Assembly (NCBI RefSeq): GCF_025370875.1
Contig: NZ_JAMXFD010000030.1
Location: 1 to 64,000 of the forward strand
Direction: 5' to 3'
DNA length: 64,000 nucleotides
Source: Laspinema palackyanum D2c
GTDB taxonomy: Bacteria > Cyanobacteriota > Cyanobacteriia > Cyanobacteriales > Laspinemataceae
The notes beneath the pieces are model-generated. The model searched no databases. It had not been told where the DNA came from and worked only from the letters and a program-made list of their open reading frames with translations. The translations under genes and the position numbers were made by a program. Shown piece after piece: positions 15,937-26,262 of the stretch (position 1 is its first letter; every line of letters starts with the position of its first letter).

Positions 15937-18882
15937 TTACTTCGCTTCCATCCAATTCTCCCCCGCATGAATATCCACCATTAACGGAACCGAAAGCGGA
16001 ACTGCCAATTCCATTGTGGACTTAATTTTCGGCTGCAACTCCTCCCATTCATCCCCAGGAATTTCAAACACTAATTCATCATGCACTTGCAGCAATAACC
16101 TCGCTTGATAGTCCTTTAAAACCTCGTGCATTTTCACCATTGCCACCTTGATAATATCTGCACTTGACCCTTGAATTGGGGCATTAGCAGCCGCCCGTAA
16201 ATTCTGCGAATCTTGCATCCCCATCTTCTTATTCAGCTTGTCTAAATCAATCGCTTCCCAAGCAGTTCCTTTGAGTTGATTGAGACTCTCTCCTTGGAAG
16301 TCAAAATATCGACGCCGCCCTAAAATTGTTTCCACATACCCTTGGGCGATCGCCTGCTTCTGCAACCCATTCAAACATTCAAAAACCTTGCCATAGCGTT
16401 CATAAAACCGCTGGATAAATAGCTTCCCTTCCTGAGAAGTTTTGCCGATCGCCCGCGCAAACCGGACCGAACCCATCCCATAAATCACCCCAAAATTAAT
16501 CGTTTTCCCCATCCGCCTTTCTTCTGCCGTTACCGTCTCCTTTTCAAACAGCAGTTGCGCCGTCACCGTATGCACATCTCGGTTATTCTGATACGCCTCA
16601 ATCAACACAGGTTCTTGACTCAAATGCGCCAAAATCCGTAACTCAATCTGAGAATAATCTGCGGATACTAATAACCATCCACGTTCCGGCAAAAACGCCG
16701 AACGAATTTGGCGGGAAAACTCCGTTTTAATCGGAATATTTTGCAAATTTGGATTAGAAGAAGACAATCGTCCCGTTGCCGTTGCCGTTTGATTAAAATC
16801 CGTATGCACCCGCTGGGTATCTTGCCGCACCATCTTGGGGAGTGCATCAACATAGGTTGATTTTAATTTCGCTAAGGTGCGATTTTCGATAATTAAATCC
16901 ACCAGGGGATGTTCCCCTTGCAGTCGTTCCAACACTGCCGCATCCGTCGAGTAACCCGTCTTGGTTTTGCGAGATTTACTAATCGGCAAATCCAATTTTT
17001 CAAACAAAATATAACTCAGTTGTTTCGGAGACCCTAAATTAAATTCTTCCCCCGCTGCTTCATACGCTTTGGTTTCTATTTCCTGCAACTGTTCCTCTAA
17101 CTGCTGGGAGAAAGTCCCTAAATAGTCGCTATTAATTCTAATTCCCGTATATTCCATCTCTGCTAATACAGGTTCCAGGGGTTGTTCCACCTCTAGCAGT
17201 AGTTGATGCAATTTAGATTTATCCGCCAGTTCCCCTTGCAGTTTTCCGACTAGCTGATAGGTGGTAAACACATCTAATCCGCAATATTGGGCCGCTTTGG
17301 GAATGGCTAAATCCGCGATGGTTTGGCCTTTTGTCAAGTCTAAATTTTTATAACTTTCTGCGGTAACCTCTAAATATCGACTTGACACATCGGTGAGATT
17401 ATGCGTTGTTTCCGGATTAATTAAATAACTCGCCAGCAGCGTATCAAATACCACCCCCGCCAGTTGAATTCCCTGACAGCGCAACACCAGACGGTCAAAC
17501 TTGGCATTATGCAAAGCTTTGGGATAGTCAATACTTTCTAAAATAGGACGCAATGCCTCTAATACCTGATTTAAAGGCAAATTTTGCCCAATTTTATGTC
17601 CAATCGGAATATAGGCTAAATCCCCCTCGCCACTTCCCCAACAACAGCCAATTCCCACTAATTTTGAGTCTCGGGGTTCTAAATCTGTAGTCTCCGTATC
17701 CCATGCCACAGGATGAGCTGAATCGGTGTAAGTTTTCAGCCGATTAACTAATTCTTCCAGCTTATCAGGAGTATCAATAATGGCTGGATTAATCGGCGAG
17801 GGAGCTAATTTTGTAGCCGCTTCCGTTTCTTCTGCGGTCCAAAAAGAGGTCTCATCATCATGAGATGAATGAGTTGTTTGGACGGACTGGGTTTCAGTTT
17901 TATAGACTTCCTGAGTTTCGGCTAAGGATACTCCCCCAAACCGTTGCTGTAATTGCTTGATTTTAGGGAGAAATGACTTAAATTCCAGTTGTTCTAGCTG
18001 GGGGATTACGGCAGTTTCATCAAATCCGCGTAATTGGCATTGCTCTAATTCCAGTTCTAAGGGAACATCGACCACAATTCTGGCTAAATGTTGGGAGTGA
18101 TAGGCTTCGTCTTTTCCTTCCTCTAATTTTTTGCGATTCGCTCCTTTAATATCGGCGATCGCCTCGTAAATTTTGTCCAAACTGCCATAAGTCGTCAGTA
18201 ACTTAATCGCCGTCTTATCGCCAATCCCTTTCACCCCGGGAATATTATCCGAAGTATCCCCACAAAGGGCTTTATAATCCACCACCAATTCCGGCGGAAT
18301 TCCCATCTTTTCTTGCACCTGTTCCGGTCCAAATTCCTGGGATTTAGCCCCACCCGAAAGACGGAACGCATCGCGACCTAAATAGAGCACACTGATTTGT
18401 TTTTCAGCATCTACAAGCTGAAATAAATCGCGATCGCCCGTTAAAATCTTCACCTGAAACCCCGCCTCACTTGCCCGAGTCGCCAGAGTTCCTAACACAT
18501 CATCCGCTTCATACCCCGGCGCTGTCACAATTTGCAGATTCAGCGCCGTGAGTAATTCTTGTAAATATTTAAGGTCTGTAATAAAATCTTCTGGAGTTTC
18601 TGCCCGATCGCTCTTATAGGTATCATCCGCTTCATGACGAAACGTCGGCAAACCCAAATCAAAGGCGACTGCCAAATATTGCGGGTCCTGGACTGCCATC
18701 ACCTCAATCAGCGACTTAAGAAACCCAAACGAGACACTCGTGGGAATGCCGGTTGAGGTACTCAAACCCCCATCGCGACTTTTTGCTAACGCATAATAAG
18801 AGCGAAAAGCCAAAGAATGACCATCAACCAGGATAAACGTAGGAGAAGTTGCAGACACGAGGGAGTTACCAGAAAAAGACAT
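15937..18882 (-). CDS. polA: DNA polymerase I
   Basis: 981 residues with all three domains: 5'-nuclease (residues ~15-310; FILVDGHSLAFRSYYAL, GYEADDVLGTLA, GDTSDNIPGVKGIG), 3'-5' exonuclease (~365-545; AWDTETTDLEP, with the catalytic Asp/Glu retained) and polymerase (~600-980; VSADYSQIELRILAHLS, RRMGKTINFGVIYGMG, LLQVHDELVFE). It fills gaps and removes RNA primers in replication and repair. The length is slightly above the E. coli enzyme because of an acidic Ser/Thr-rich linker around 325-360. The gene stands alone, with about 55 bases to the acetate kinase remnant. Confidence 0.97.
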   Translation of the reverse strand: MSFSGNSLVSATSPTFILVDGHSLAFRSYYALAKSRDGGLSTSTGIPTSVSFGFLKSLIEVMAVQDPQYLAVAFDLGLPTFRHEADDTYKSDRAETPEDFITDLKYLQELLTALNLQIVTAPGYEADDVLGTLATRASEAGFQVKILTGDRDLFQLVDAEKQISVLYLGRDAFRLSGGAKSQEFGPEQVQEKMGIPPELVVDYKALCGDTSDNIPGVKGIGDKTAIKLLTTYGSLDKIYEAIADIKGANRKKLEEGKDEAYHSQHLARIVVDVPLELELEQCQLRGFDETAVIPQLEQLEFKSFLPKIKQLQQRFGGVSLAETQEVYKTETQSVQTTHSSHDDETSFWTAEETEAATKLAPSPINPAIIDTPDKLEELVNRLKTYTDSAHPVAWDTETTDLEPRDSKLVGIGCCWGSGEGDLAYIPIGHKIGQNLPLNQVLEALRPILESIDYPKALHNAKFDRLVLRCQGIQLAGVVFDTLLASYLINPETTHNLTDVSSRYLEVTAESYKNLDLTKGQTIADLAIPKAAQYCGLDVFTTYQLVGKLQGELADKSKLHQLLLEVEQPLEPVLAEMEYTGIRINSDYLGTFSQQLEEQLQEIETKAYEAAGEEFNLGSPKQLSYILFEKLDLPISKSRKTKTGYSTDAAVLERLQGEHPLVDLIIENRTLAKLKSTYVDALPKMVRQDTQRVHTDFNQTATATGRLSSSNPNLQNIPIKTEFSRQIRSAFLPERGWLLVSADYSQIELRILAHLSQEPVLIEAYQNNRDVHTVTAQLLFEKETVTAEERRMGKTINFGVIYGMGSVRFARAIGKTSQEGKLFIQRFYERYGKVFECLNGLQKQAIAQGYVETILGRRRYFDFQGESLNQLKGTAWEAIDLDKLNKKMGMQDSQNLRAAANAPIQGSSADIIKVAMVKMHEVLKDYQARLLLQVHDELVFEIPGDEWEELQPKIKSTMELAVPLSVPLMVDIHAGENWMEAK

Positions 18883-18977
18883 CCCTCCATTTTATCGGCT
18901 GATTCTACGATTGCGATCGCCACCTCCGTGACTTTTGTCCCCTACCCACCCCTGATAGATACCACTGACCCCCAAAA

Positions 18978-19015
18978 CCATTCGAGGTGAGGGATTAATC
19001 CCTCACCTCGAATGG
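18978..19015. repeat. 38-base perfect palindrome
   Basis: Arms ccattcgaggtgagggatt and aatccctcacctcgaatgg form a perfect palindrome without a loop, in the 360-base gap between polA and the PEP-CTERM gene. Its gggattaatccc core is the same as in the elements at 959-980 and 26092-26107. It may be a degenerate repeat-element copy or a terminator for the PEP-CTERM gene, though no T-run follows. Confidence 0.65.
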
Positions 19016-19242
19016 ATAATTAAATCTTGCACCTTTTGTTCCAAACGGAATATCCCAGTTATAAAGTCCTCCTGCGGATTAATATCATCTGATATATTAG
19101 ATCCTAGATTTCAGTCTCTCTCTGGGGTAGAGGTAGTCCCTCTGAAAAGGAGTTGCACCACTGATGCCGCAAAAGATGAGCTGTTTTGAGCGGACGGCGA
19201 TAGAATCAACTGGGTTCTCAGCCAGATTTTACGCTCAACCCC

Positions 19243-20031
19243 TTAGCCTTGTTGCGCCTTCTTGCGACGGCTCGAAACCAACATTCCCGAGGCGATCGCC
19301 CCTAAACCCATCACCGTACCCGGTTCCGGGACCGATGCTGCTGAACCGACCACTTTCCAGTCAGGTCCATTAAACAATGCCTTTCCCTGAGCACTGACGC
19401 GAACCCCAGCAATTGCCGAAGAGAGTCCTAAATCAGCCAGAGATACCCCCAGGGACCCCACTTTTTGAGTACCACCGATTTCCACCGTATTGAGGTCAAA
19501 TCCCGCATAATCCCAGGTGAGCGAGTTGATTGTCAGGAGGTTACCAATACTGTTGCCCAGTTCATCAATCGCCTGAATCTCCATCGCACTGTTGCGACCC
19601 CGTTCCCAGAAAAATAAATTATCGACAGCCTTATCAAACCAAACATTCATCGAAAAGGTCCCACGGTCTTCTCCGTCGATAATATTATTGAGGTTGCGGT
19701 TTCCCAAAGCCGTCACTGCTCCTTCGTCAGTGAGCAGTTCCTGAATTAGCCCATCGGCTAAGTCACCCCTGTCTGCACTACCAGCCCCGCTATTGCCTCC
19801 AGTCCAGAGGTCATTGTAGAGAATATCCGCCCGATTCACTAAGCCAAAATTGCTGACGGTGGTCCCGCCGAACTCCACGGAATTCAGCCAGATGTTCCCT
19901 CTAGCCGCATCGTGGCCGTTTAAATCCTCCGTGAAATTGGTGGTGAAGGAAAAGGCTTGGGCGGATGCGGCCATCCCCATACTACCTGCGATGATCCCGA
20001 GACAAATCGATAGACTGAATTTAGTATGCAT
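19243..20031 (-). CDS. PEP-CTERM anchored exosortase-target protein
   Basis: 262 residues from the ATG at 20031, which is preceded by gaggg. It has a signal peptide (MHTKFSLSICLGIIAGSMGM, cleavage near AQA), a secreted beta-rich middle, and the C-terminal sorting signal VPEPGTVMGLGAIASGMLV with the basic end SRRKK. Such proteins are cut by an exosortase and exported to the surface or matrix. The body (NGHDAARGNIWLNSVEFGG, YNDLWTGGN, MEIQAIDELGNSIGN) has no assigned enzymatic motif that I can see. No exosortase gene is present in this window. Confidence 0.85.
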   Translation of the reverse strand: MHTKFSLSICLGIIAGSMGMAASAQAFSFTTNFTEDLNGHDAARGNIWLNSVEFGGTTVSNFGLVNRADILYNDLWTGGNSGAGSADRGDLADGLIQELLTDEGAVTALGNRNLNNIIDGEDRGTFSMNVWFDKAVDNLFFWERGRNSAMEIQAIDELGNSIGNLLTINSLTWDYAGFDLNTVEIGGTQKVGSLGVSLADLGLSSAIAGVRVSAQGKALFNGPDWKVVGSAASVPEPGTVMGLGAIASGMLVSSRRKKAQQG

Positions 20032-20649
20032 GGTTTTTCCCTCTAACAAAACTTAGACTTTTACACAACTCTATGTAAAAATACTGACTTTTTAGTTCTA
20101 ACCTAGATTTCTGTGGAAGTCCAGGAAAAAGCTTAGAGTTTACAAAAAATTTATATAGGCAGTCTAGCGTGCCGTTGGCGATTAAAGATAGAGATAGCGA
20201 TCGAGATGTGATGCAAGTAGAAACACTGACGGAAACCAAGCACAGGCTGACGGAAAATGCGATCGCCCCACATGACCAGCTATCCCTACTTGAAGAACCC
20301 GCTCACGTTGGAGCGGGTTCTATCCATTGTCACCTTGATTGAGATGGGCTATAGCCCTCTTGAAGTCAAACCCCGTGGAAAGCCTGCTCCCTCGTTGCCT
20401 GAAACAAAGCCAAATTGTTAAGTTACCGTAAAGTCACACAAGAAGGAGAGAGTGAAAAATATTAGGGTTATTCTTCCAGATGAGCCTTTCCTTCTTTTTA
20501 TGTCAATATCATTACACTTGTAATGACCAGGTAAAGGACAGATTTAATTCCAACACTTATCCACTAATAATTCCCCGGTTTGTACCTGAGCAAGCCACCT
20601 GTATGACCTCACCCATTTCCTTGAACCGCGCAAATCAGGAAGGCTTGAA
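20032..20649. other. Intergenic region with two inverted repeats
   Basis: About 620 bases. It holds a perfect hairpin, gaacccgctc-acgttg-gagcgggttc (20295-20320), and a small palindrome, tcattacacttgtaatga (20509-20526), that has the form of a dimeric repressor operator. No gene is evident; minus-strand promoter elements for the PEP-CTERM gene are presumably near 20060-20150. Confidence 0.45.
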
Positions 20650-21993
20650 TTATTGAACAATCGTACTGACATCCACATCGGTGAGATTGGCACCATCCAG
20701 ATTCGCCCAATGTAAATTAGCCTTCGTCAAATCCGCCTCTCTTAAATCCGCCCCACTTAAATTGGCCCCGCGCAAATCTGCTCGGGTTAAATCCACCCCC
20801 CGCAAATCTGCCTCAGCCAAATTGACCTGATTTAAACTTGCCCCGGTTAAATCCGCTTCTCGCAAATCCGCCCATTTTAAATTAGCCCCACGCAAATCCG
20901 CCCGAGTTAAATCCGCCTCGCGCAAATCCGCCTGAGTCAAATTCACCTTATTTAAACTCGCCCCAATCAGATCGGCACCGCGCAGATCCGACCCTTTCAT
21001 ATTCGCGTCGGCTAAATAGGCTTTTCTGAGGTTCGCCCGGGACAAATCCGTGCCCGTCATATCCGCTTCGCTTAAATTGGCACTACTTAACGTTGCCCCT
21101 CTTAAATCCGCCCCACTCAGGTCCACCCCTACCAGATTCACTTCCGACAAGGAGACATTCGGCGCAATCCAGTAGGCTCCTGCCAAACTCAAGTCAATCC
21201 CTTCGCTGACGATGGTTTTTAAATCGTAAACCGCCTTTTGCAGGTTCGTCCCTTTAAAATTGACCCCGGCGAGATTAGCACCACTCAAATTTGCCCGAAA
21301 TAGATTCGCCCCCTCTAAATTCGCCCCGATTAACTTGGCATAGCGCAAATTTGCCCCCCTGAGATCCGCGCGTCTGAGGTTAAATCCCGTCAAATCTACC
21401 CCACTCAGATTAGCTCCCGGGAGGACAACATCTGCTCCAATTAAGTAAGCGCCGGTTGTCTGGGGGTCGAGACCCTCACAGAACCGGGTTCTTAAGTCAT
21501 AAACCGCCTTTTGCAGAATCGTCCCGCGCAGATCCGCTTCACTCAAATCTGTTCCGCTGAGGTTGGCACCACTGAGATTCGCTTCTGCCAGTTTGGCCCC
21601 AATTAAATTAGCGCCCTTGAGATTGGCACCGCGCAAATCCGCCTCACTCAGATCAGTGCCCACTAACAGTGACCCTTTGAAGTTAGCCCCCGTTAAATTG
21701 CTCTCGCTGAGATTTGCTAAGTTTAAATTGGCATCACTCAAGTCTGCTCCACTGAGGTTTGCCCCTTTTAAATCGGCTCCAATCAAGTCGGCATAACAAA
21801 GAATCGCTTCGCTTAAGTTAGCGCCACTGAGTTGGGCATCTCGCAGGTAGGAACCCCGCAAAGATGCCCCAATCAGGTCTTTGTTCCTTAAATCCGGGGT
21901 CAGAAAGTTTGGGCTTTGGCTTTCCGAACTCACGGGATCTCGATTGGGTAATTCTGGTGGGACGCGAAAGAAATTTTGGCTATTGTCTTGCAT
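20650..21993 (-). CDS. Pentapeptide-repeat protein
   Basis: 447 residues made almost wholly of A(D/N)LXX pentapeptides, predicting a right-handed quadrilateral beta-helix. The array is interrupted twice by related 35-residue insertions beginning LQKAVYDLRTRFCEGLDP and LQKAVYDLKTIVSEGIDL, a pattern known in cyanobacterial pentapeptide proteins. The first ~30 residues (NFFRVPPELPNRDPVS) are low-complexity. No enzymatic domain or signal peptide is present. The function is unknown. Confidence 0.9.
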   Translation of the reverse strand: MQDNSQNFFRVPPELPNRDPVSSESQSPNFLTPDLRNKDLIGASLRGSYLRDAQLSGANLSEAILCYADLIGADLKGANLSGADLSDANLNLANLSESNLTGANFKGSLLVGTDLSEADLRGANLKGANLIGAKLAEANLSGANLSGTDLSEADLRGTILQKAVYDLRTRFCEGLDPQTTGAYLIGADVVLPGANLSGVDLTGFNLRRADLRGANLRYAKLIGANLEGANLFRANLSGANLAGVNFKGTNLQKAVYDLKTIVSEGIDLSLAGAYWIAPNVSLSEVNLVGVDLSGADLRGATLSSANLSEADMTGTDLSRANLRKAYLADANMKGSDLRGADLIGASLNKVNLTQADLREADLTRADLRGANLKWADLREADLTGASLNQVNLAEADLRGVDLTRADLRGANLSGADLREADLTKANLHWANLDGANLTDVDVSTIVQ

Positions 21994-22183
21994 AAATCCC
22001 GAAGCTTGGCAACCGATCGCAGTTATCTACCACTCTAAATCAATGGGGCTGGGGTTTTGTGATGGTTCCTAACCACCGATGGCTTCTAAGGCGATCGCCT
22101 GGGGGATGCCATCTGTTGAAGTGACGCTCTCATGAAGCCTTAAAATCTGGACAATAACCTATTGCAAGAGATGGAGTCGTGAA

Positions 22184-22747
22184 GTGGTGTTAAAACTGTA
22201 TGGCGGTGCGCGTTCTCGGGCATCCATTGTCCAGTGGTATCTGGAAGAACTGGGGGTTCCCTATGAATTTGTGTTGTTAGATATGCAGTCCGGGGAACAC
22301 TTACAGCCGGAGTACCTGAAGATTAACCCCGTGGGAAAAGTCCCGGCGATCGTTGATGGAGACTTTCAACTCTGGGAATCTGGGGCCATTTTGGTGTACT
22401 TGGCCCAAAAGTATGGCAATGCCGGGAAGTCCCCAGAAGAACAAGCGACCCTGATCCAGTGGGTGCTGTTTGCCAATGCCACATTTAGTCCCGGAATTTT
22501 TATCGAATCCAACCGCGATCGCGAATTGGCTCGATTAATGAAACCCCTCAATCAAATTTTCACCACCCATCCCTTTTTGTTGGGTCAAGAGTTTACCGTC
22601 GCCGATGTGGCCGTCGGTTCGATGTTAGCCTACAGCCAAATGATGCTCAAGCTAGATCTGGGCGAATATCCAGCAGTGCTTGAGTACATCAACCGCATCG
22701 GCGATCGACCAGCGTTTCAGAAAACTATCGCTCCCCGCGCTCAGTAG
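22184..22747 (+). CDS. Glutathione S-transferase family protein
   Basis: 187 residues. The N-terminal thioredoxin-like half has LKLYGGARSRASIVQWYLEE (an Arg/Ser-rich active-site turn) and NPVGKVPAIVDGDFQLWESG with the cis-Pro VPA and the glutathione-binding ES pair. The C-terminal half is helical with the N-capping box FTVADVAVGSML. The start is GTG; the adjacent codon is also GTG. The substrate cannot be assigned. The gene is monocistronic. Confidence 0.87.
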   Translation: MVLKLYGGARSRASIVQWYLEELGVPYEFVLLDMQSGEHLQPEYLKINPVGKVPAIVDGDFQLWESGAILVYLAQKYGNAGKSPEEQATLIQWVLFANATFSPGIFIESNRDRELARLMKPLNQIFTTHPFLLGQEFTVADVAVGSMLAYSQMMLKLDLGEYPAVLEYINRIGDRPAFQKTIAPRAQ

Positions 22748-22880
22748 ACCTCTTGCTTTCATACCGGATTGATCCCCCTTTACCCCCGTGAGATCCCCCT
22801 CCCGTCCCCGTTAAAAAAGGAGGAAGCCAAAGGGCATTCAAAGGTAGGAACAGGTAGAAAGAAAGCTGGTATTGAGATCG

Positions 22881-22912
22881 GGAAAGGGGCGCTCAACTGA
22901 GCGCCCCTTTCC
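22881..22912. terminator. 15-bp perfect hairpin downstream of psbK
   Basis: ggaaaggggcgctca and tgagcgcccctttcc pair perfectly with a two-base gap. It lies 38 bases after the psbK stop (minus strand) and beyond the GST stop on the other strand, so it could terminate both. There is no long T-run on either side, so factor-independent termination is uncertain. Confidence 0.6.
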
Positions 22913-22949
22913 TTGTTGATGGTCTTGGAGTTGGATAGAAGTCGGTAAT

Positions 22950-23087
22950 TTATCTGAAACCGACCGCTGCTTGCCACACGAAAGCCAGCAACAAGAAAAA
23001 CACGGGGATAATCGGCAAAACATCTACCAGGGGATCGAAAATCGAGTAGGCTTCTGGTAGTTTTGCCAGTAGTAGTGCTGCTTCCAT
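22950..23087 (-). CDS. psbK: Photosystem II protein PsbK
   Basis: 45 codons: [20 protein letters not shown], then [18 protein letters not shown] and QAAVGFR. The mature PsbK sequence conserved across oxygenic phototrophs begins at KLPEAY and ends [11 protein letters not shown]. The first eight residues are the cleaved leader. It is a single-span subunit bound to CP43 in photosystem II. A ggagat sequence sits 7 bases before the ATG. The tgt gene lies just upstream on the same strand, an arrangement seen in other cyanobacteria as far as I recall. Confidence 0.95.
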   Translation of the reverse strand: MEAALLLAKLPEAYSIFDPLVDVLPIIPVFFLLLAFVWQAAVGFR

Positions 23088-23205
23088 GTTGATATCTCCC
23101 TCTCAAACAGAAATTTCATAATCGACACAGATTTTAACATAAGGGAGGATGGGGATTTCATTTTTCTGCCAGCAACTCTCATCTACCCAAATCGATACCG
23201 CAAAA

Positions 23206-23276
23206 GTTAGAAACCGGCTTTCTTGACTTGAGACGGCAACGAAGCAACCTCTTAGGGTCAGAAACCCGGTTTCGGG
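23206..23276. repeat. Interspersed repeat, paired agaaaccgg(g/c)tttct arms
   Basis: Two arms, gttagaaaccggctttctt and cagaaacccggtttcggg, about 45 bases apart between tgt and psbK. This is the same family as 6691-6759 and 38762-38830. Confidence 0.55.
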
Positions 23277-23302
23277 TCCCCAGGATCTCAATCCCACCGG
23301 CC

Positions 23303-24424
<1,122 letters not shown>

Positions 24425-24562
24425 TTACTCTGTAAATTTTCGACTCATTATATCAGCATATTGGCAATATGTTATTTTTTAGGCATGGTAAGTAGAAACT
24501 GCATTTAAGAACCAGCAGAACGGCAGGACAATTAAGTTTAAATACCGAGGGGCGATCGCCAC

Positions 24563-25018
24563 TCAAAAGGGCAGCATTCCCTCATCATCAATTTCCGCAT
24601 CTAATTTAGCGATGAGGACCTCTCGCAAAACCGCCTCTAATGCCGCAGCACTATCGAGGGTTCTAGCAGATTGCTCCTTGAGGGGGTTAGAGACGGGAAG
24701 TAAGCGTAATTGACGACCATCTTGAACGAGATCGAAGTAAGATTCAGAGTCAGAGGATTGTCTGAGTTCTAAACAATCAAAACTCTGCACATTGATATAG
24801 AGACGATGATTGGCGATCAGGGTTGAGCGTTGAGGATCGGCAAAAACTTCCATCACATAACCTTCCCCTTGGGTTTGGAGATGACCCTCTTGGAAGTGTG
24901 CATAACGGACTCGGCCTAAATCAGCCAGGAGTCTATACATATCTTGCTTATTGACCACAGTACCCGTATCGACAATGCAGGGAGCAGGCAGGCTAGTAGG
25001 AGATTGATCTGGCATCAT
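24563..25018 (-). CDS. Conserved cyanobacterial protein, unknown function
   Basis: 151 residues, soluble and acidic, without membrane segments. It contains VNKQDMYRLLADLGRVRYAH, an alpha/beta-looking centre (GYVMEVFADPQRSTLIANHR, LYINVQSFDCLELRQ) and an acidic end DAEIDDEGMLPF. I do not recognise a family with an assigned function. It lies between tgt (same strand, downstream) and cobS (divergent). Two adjacent Met codons are possible starts. Confidence 0.7.
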   Translation of the reverse strand: MMPDQSPTSLPAPCIVDTGTVVNKQDMYRLLADLGRVRYAHFQEGHLQTQGEGYVMEVFADPQRSTLIANHRLYINVQSFDCLELRQSSDSESYFDLVQDGRQLRLLPVSNPLKEQSARTLDSAAALEAVLREVLIAKLDAEIDDEGMLPF

Positions 25019-25224
25019 AGAGAAACCGCCCTTAATTTACAATCGAAACCCTCTGTTGGAATTGAGACCCTCTGTTGGGTGCCCTATAGAGGGAATATCA
25101 AGAAAGCTTTGCGCGTCATGCCGAAGGGAGTTCGGCAAAAAATCACTTTTATCAATTCAATTCTGGCACAGGTTATAAAGTGGACGTATCAGTAGAATGG
25201 CGGAAATAAATATAGATTTTGACT

Positions 25225-26037
25225 ATGAGGGATAATCGCCGGGTGAGACGGGTCGTTGAGTTTGTGCAGACAAAAGTAGCCCGAATGAGAACTCTCGGTT
25301 CGGGATTGGCAGCAGCGATCGCCTTCTATACCTGTTTGCCGGTTCCGCTAAGTTGGACCTTAGAGTTTCGCGGGATTGCTCGGTATGCGCCTTTTGTCGG
25401 CGTGGCGATCGGGGCGATGCTGGGCCTGTTGGATGTCCTGTTACAGGCATTAGCCATGCCAGGACTGACGCGCAGCACCCTGGTGATTGTGGCCTGGATT
25501 GGGATTACCGGCGGATTGCATCTGGATGGGGCGATCGATACCGGGGATGGGTTGGCGGTGCAAGAACCCCATCGCCGCTTAGAAGTAATGGCCGATAGTG
25601 TTACCGGCGCTTATGGCGTGATGGCAGCGGTTGCCCTGATTGCCCTGAAAGTGGCTGCCTTGAGTGATTTAGGGGCAAATCGGGCCGTGGTTTTAATGGC
25701 TGCTGCCGGTTGGGGACGGTGGGGACAATTAGTGGCGATCGCCCGTTATCCCTATTTAAAAGTTTCAGGCAAAGGAGCCATTCACCAGGATTCTATGGGG
25801 TCTCCCTGGGATTTACTCCCTGGTTTTTTGTTTTTGGTCGCCTTGAGTGGGGTGCAACTGTTGCTTGATGGCAATTCCTGGATTTTAGCCGCAGGAATGG
25901 TCACCGGCGGCAGCGCAGTCGCCATCCTCACCGGGGCCTGGTTTAATCACAAACTCGGGGGCCATACCGGCGATACTTACGGTGCCGTGGTGGAATGGAC
26001 GGAAGCCCTCTTACTCTGTCTGTTAGCGGGATTATAA
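25225..26037 (+). CDS. cobS: Adenosylcobinamide-GDP ribazoletransferase (CobS)
   Basis: 270 residues, six or more hydrophobic segments. The signature cluster is GGLHLDGAIDTGDGLAV (normally GGLHLDGLADTADG) followed by RRLEVMADSVTGAYGV, the metal and GDP-cobinamide binding region. A later stretch, WFNHKLGGHTGDTYGAVVEW, is also diagnostic. It joins the lower ligand to adenosylcobinamide-GDP in the last steps of cobamide synthesis, in the membrane. I choose the ATG at 25225; a TTG six bases upstream or a Met 22 codons later are alternatives. Confidence 0.93.
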   Translation: MRDNRRVRRVVEFVQTKVARMRTLGSGLAAAIAFYTCLPVPLSWTLEFRGIARYAPFVGVAIGAMLGLLDVLLQALAMPGLTRSTLVIVAWIGITGGLHLDGAIDTGDGLAVQEPHRRLEVMADSVTGAYGVMAAVALIALKVAALSDLGANRAVVLMAAAGWGRWGQLVAIARYPYLKVSGKGAIHQDSMGSPWDLLPGFLFLVALSGVQLLLDGNSWILAAGMVTGGSAVAILTGAWFNHKLGGHTGDTYGAVVEWTEALLLCLLAGL

Positions 26038-26081
26038 ACGGGCGATCGACCTGGACCATTCCCGAGTCCGGGAGTACAGTG

Positions 26082-26219
26082 GCAACAACCGGCGGGGGAT
26101 TAATCCCTTGGCAGCCTCATAGAATCAAGTCGTCTCAAGACGACTGCAAGTCTGATATAGCTGAGATCTTGCACTATTCTCAACACCTATAGGGATTTTA
26201 ACCCCCGCCGTTTGTTGCA
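26082..26219. repeat. MITE-like element (copy 2)
   Basis: Outer inverted repeats gcaacaaccggcggggg and cccccgccgtttgttgc bound about 138 bases that contain an aagtcgtctcaagacgact hairpin (26125-26143). The ends match those of the element at 951-1082. It lies between cobS and the ChW-like protein, convergent genes. Confidence 0.72.
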
Positions 26220-26262
26220 ACGGGTGCAAGATCTCAGATTCATCTAATCCTGTCCTGACGCC

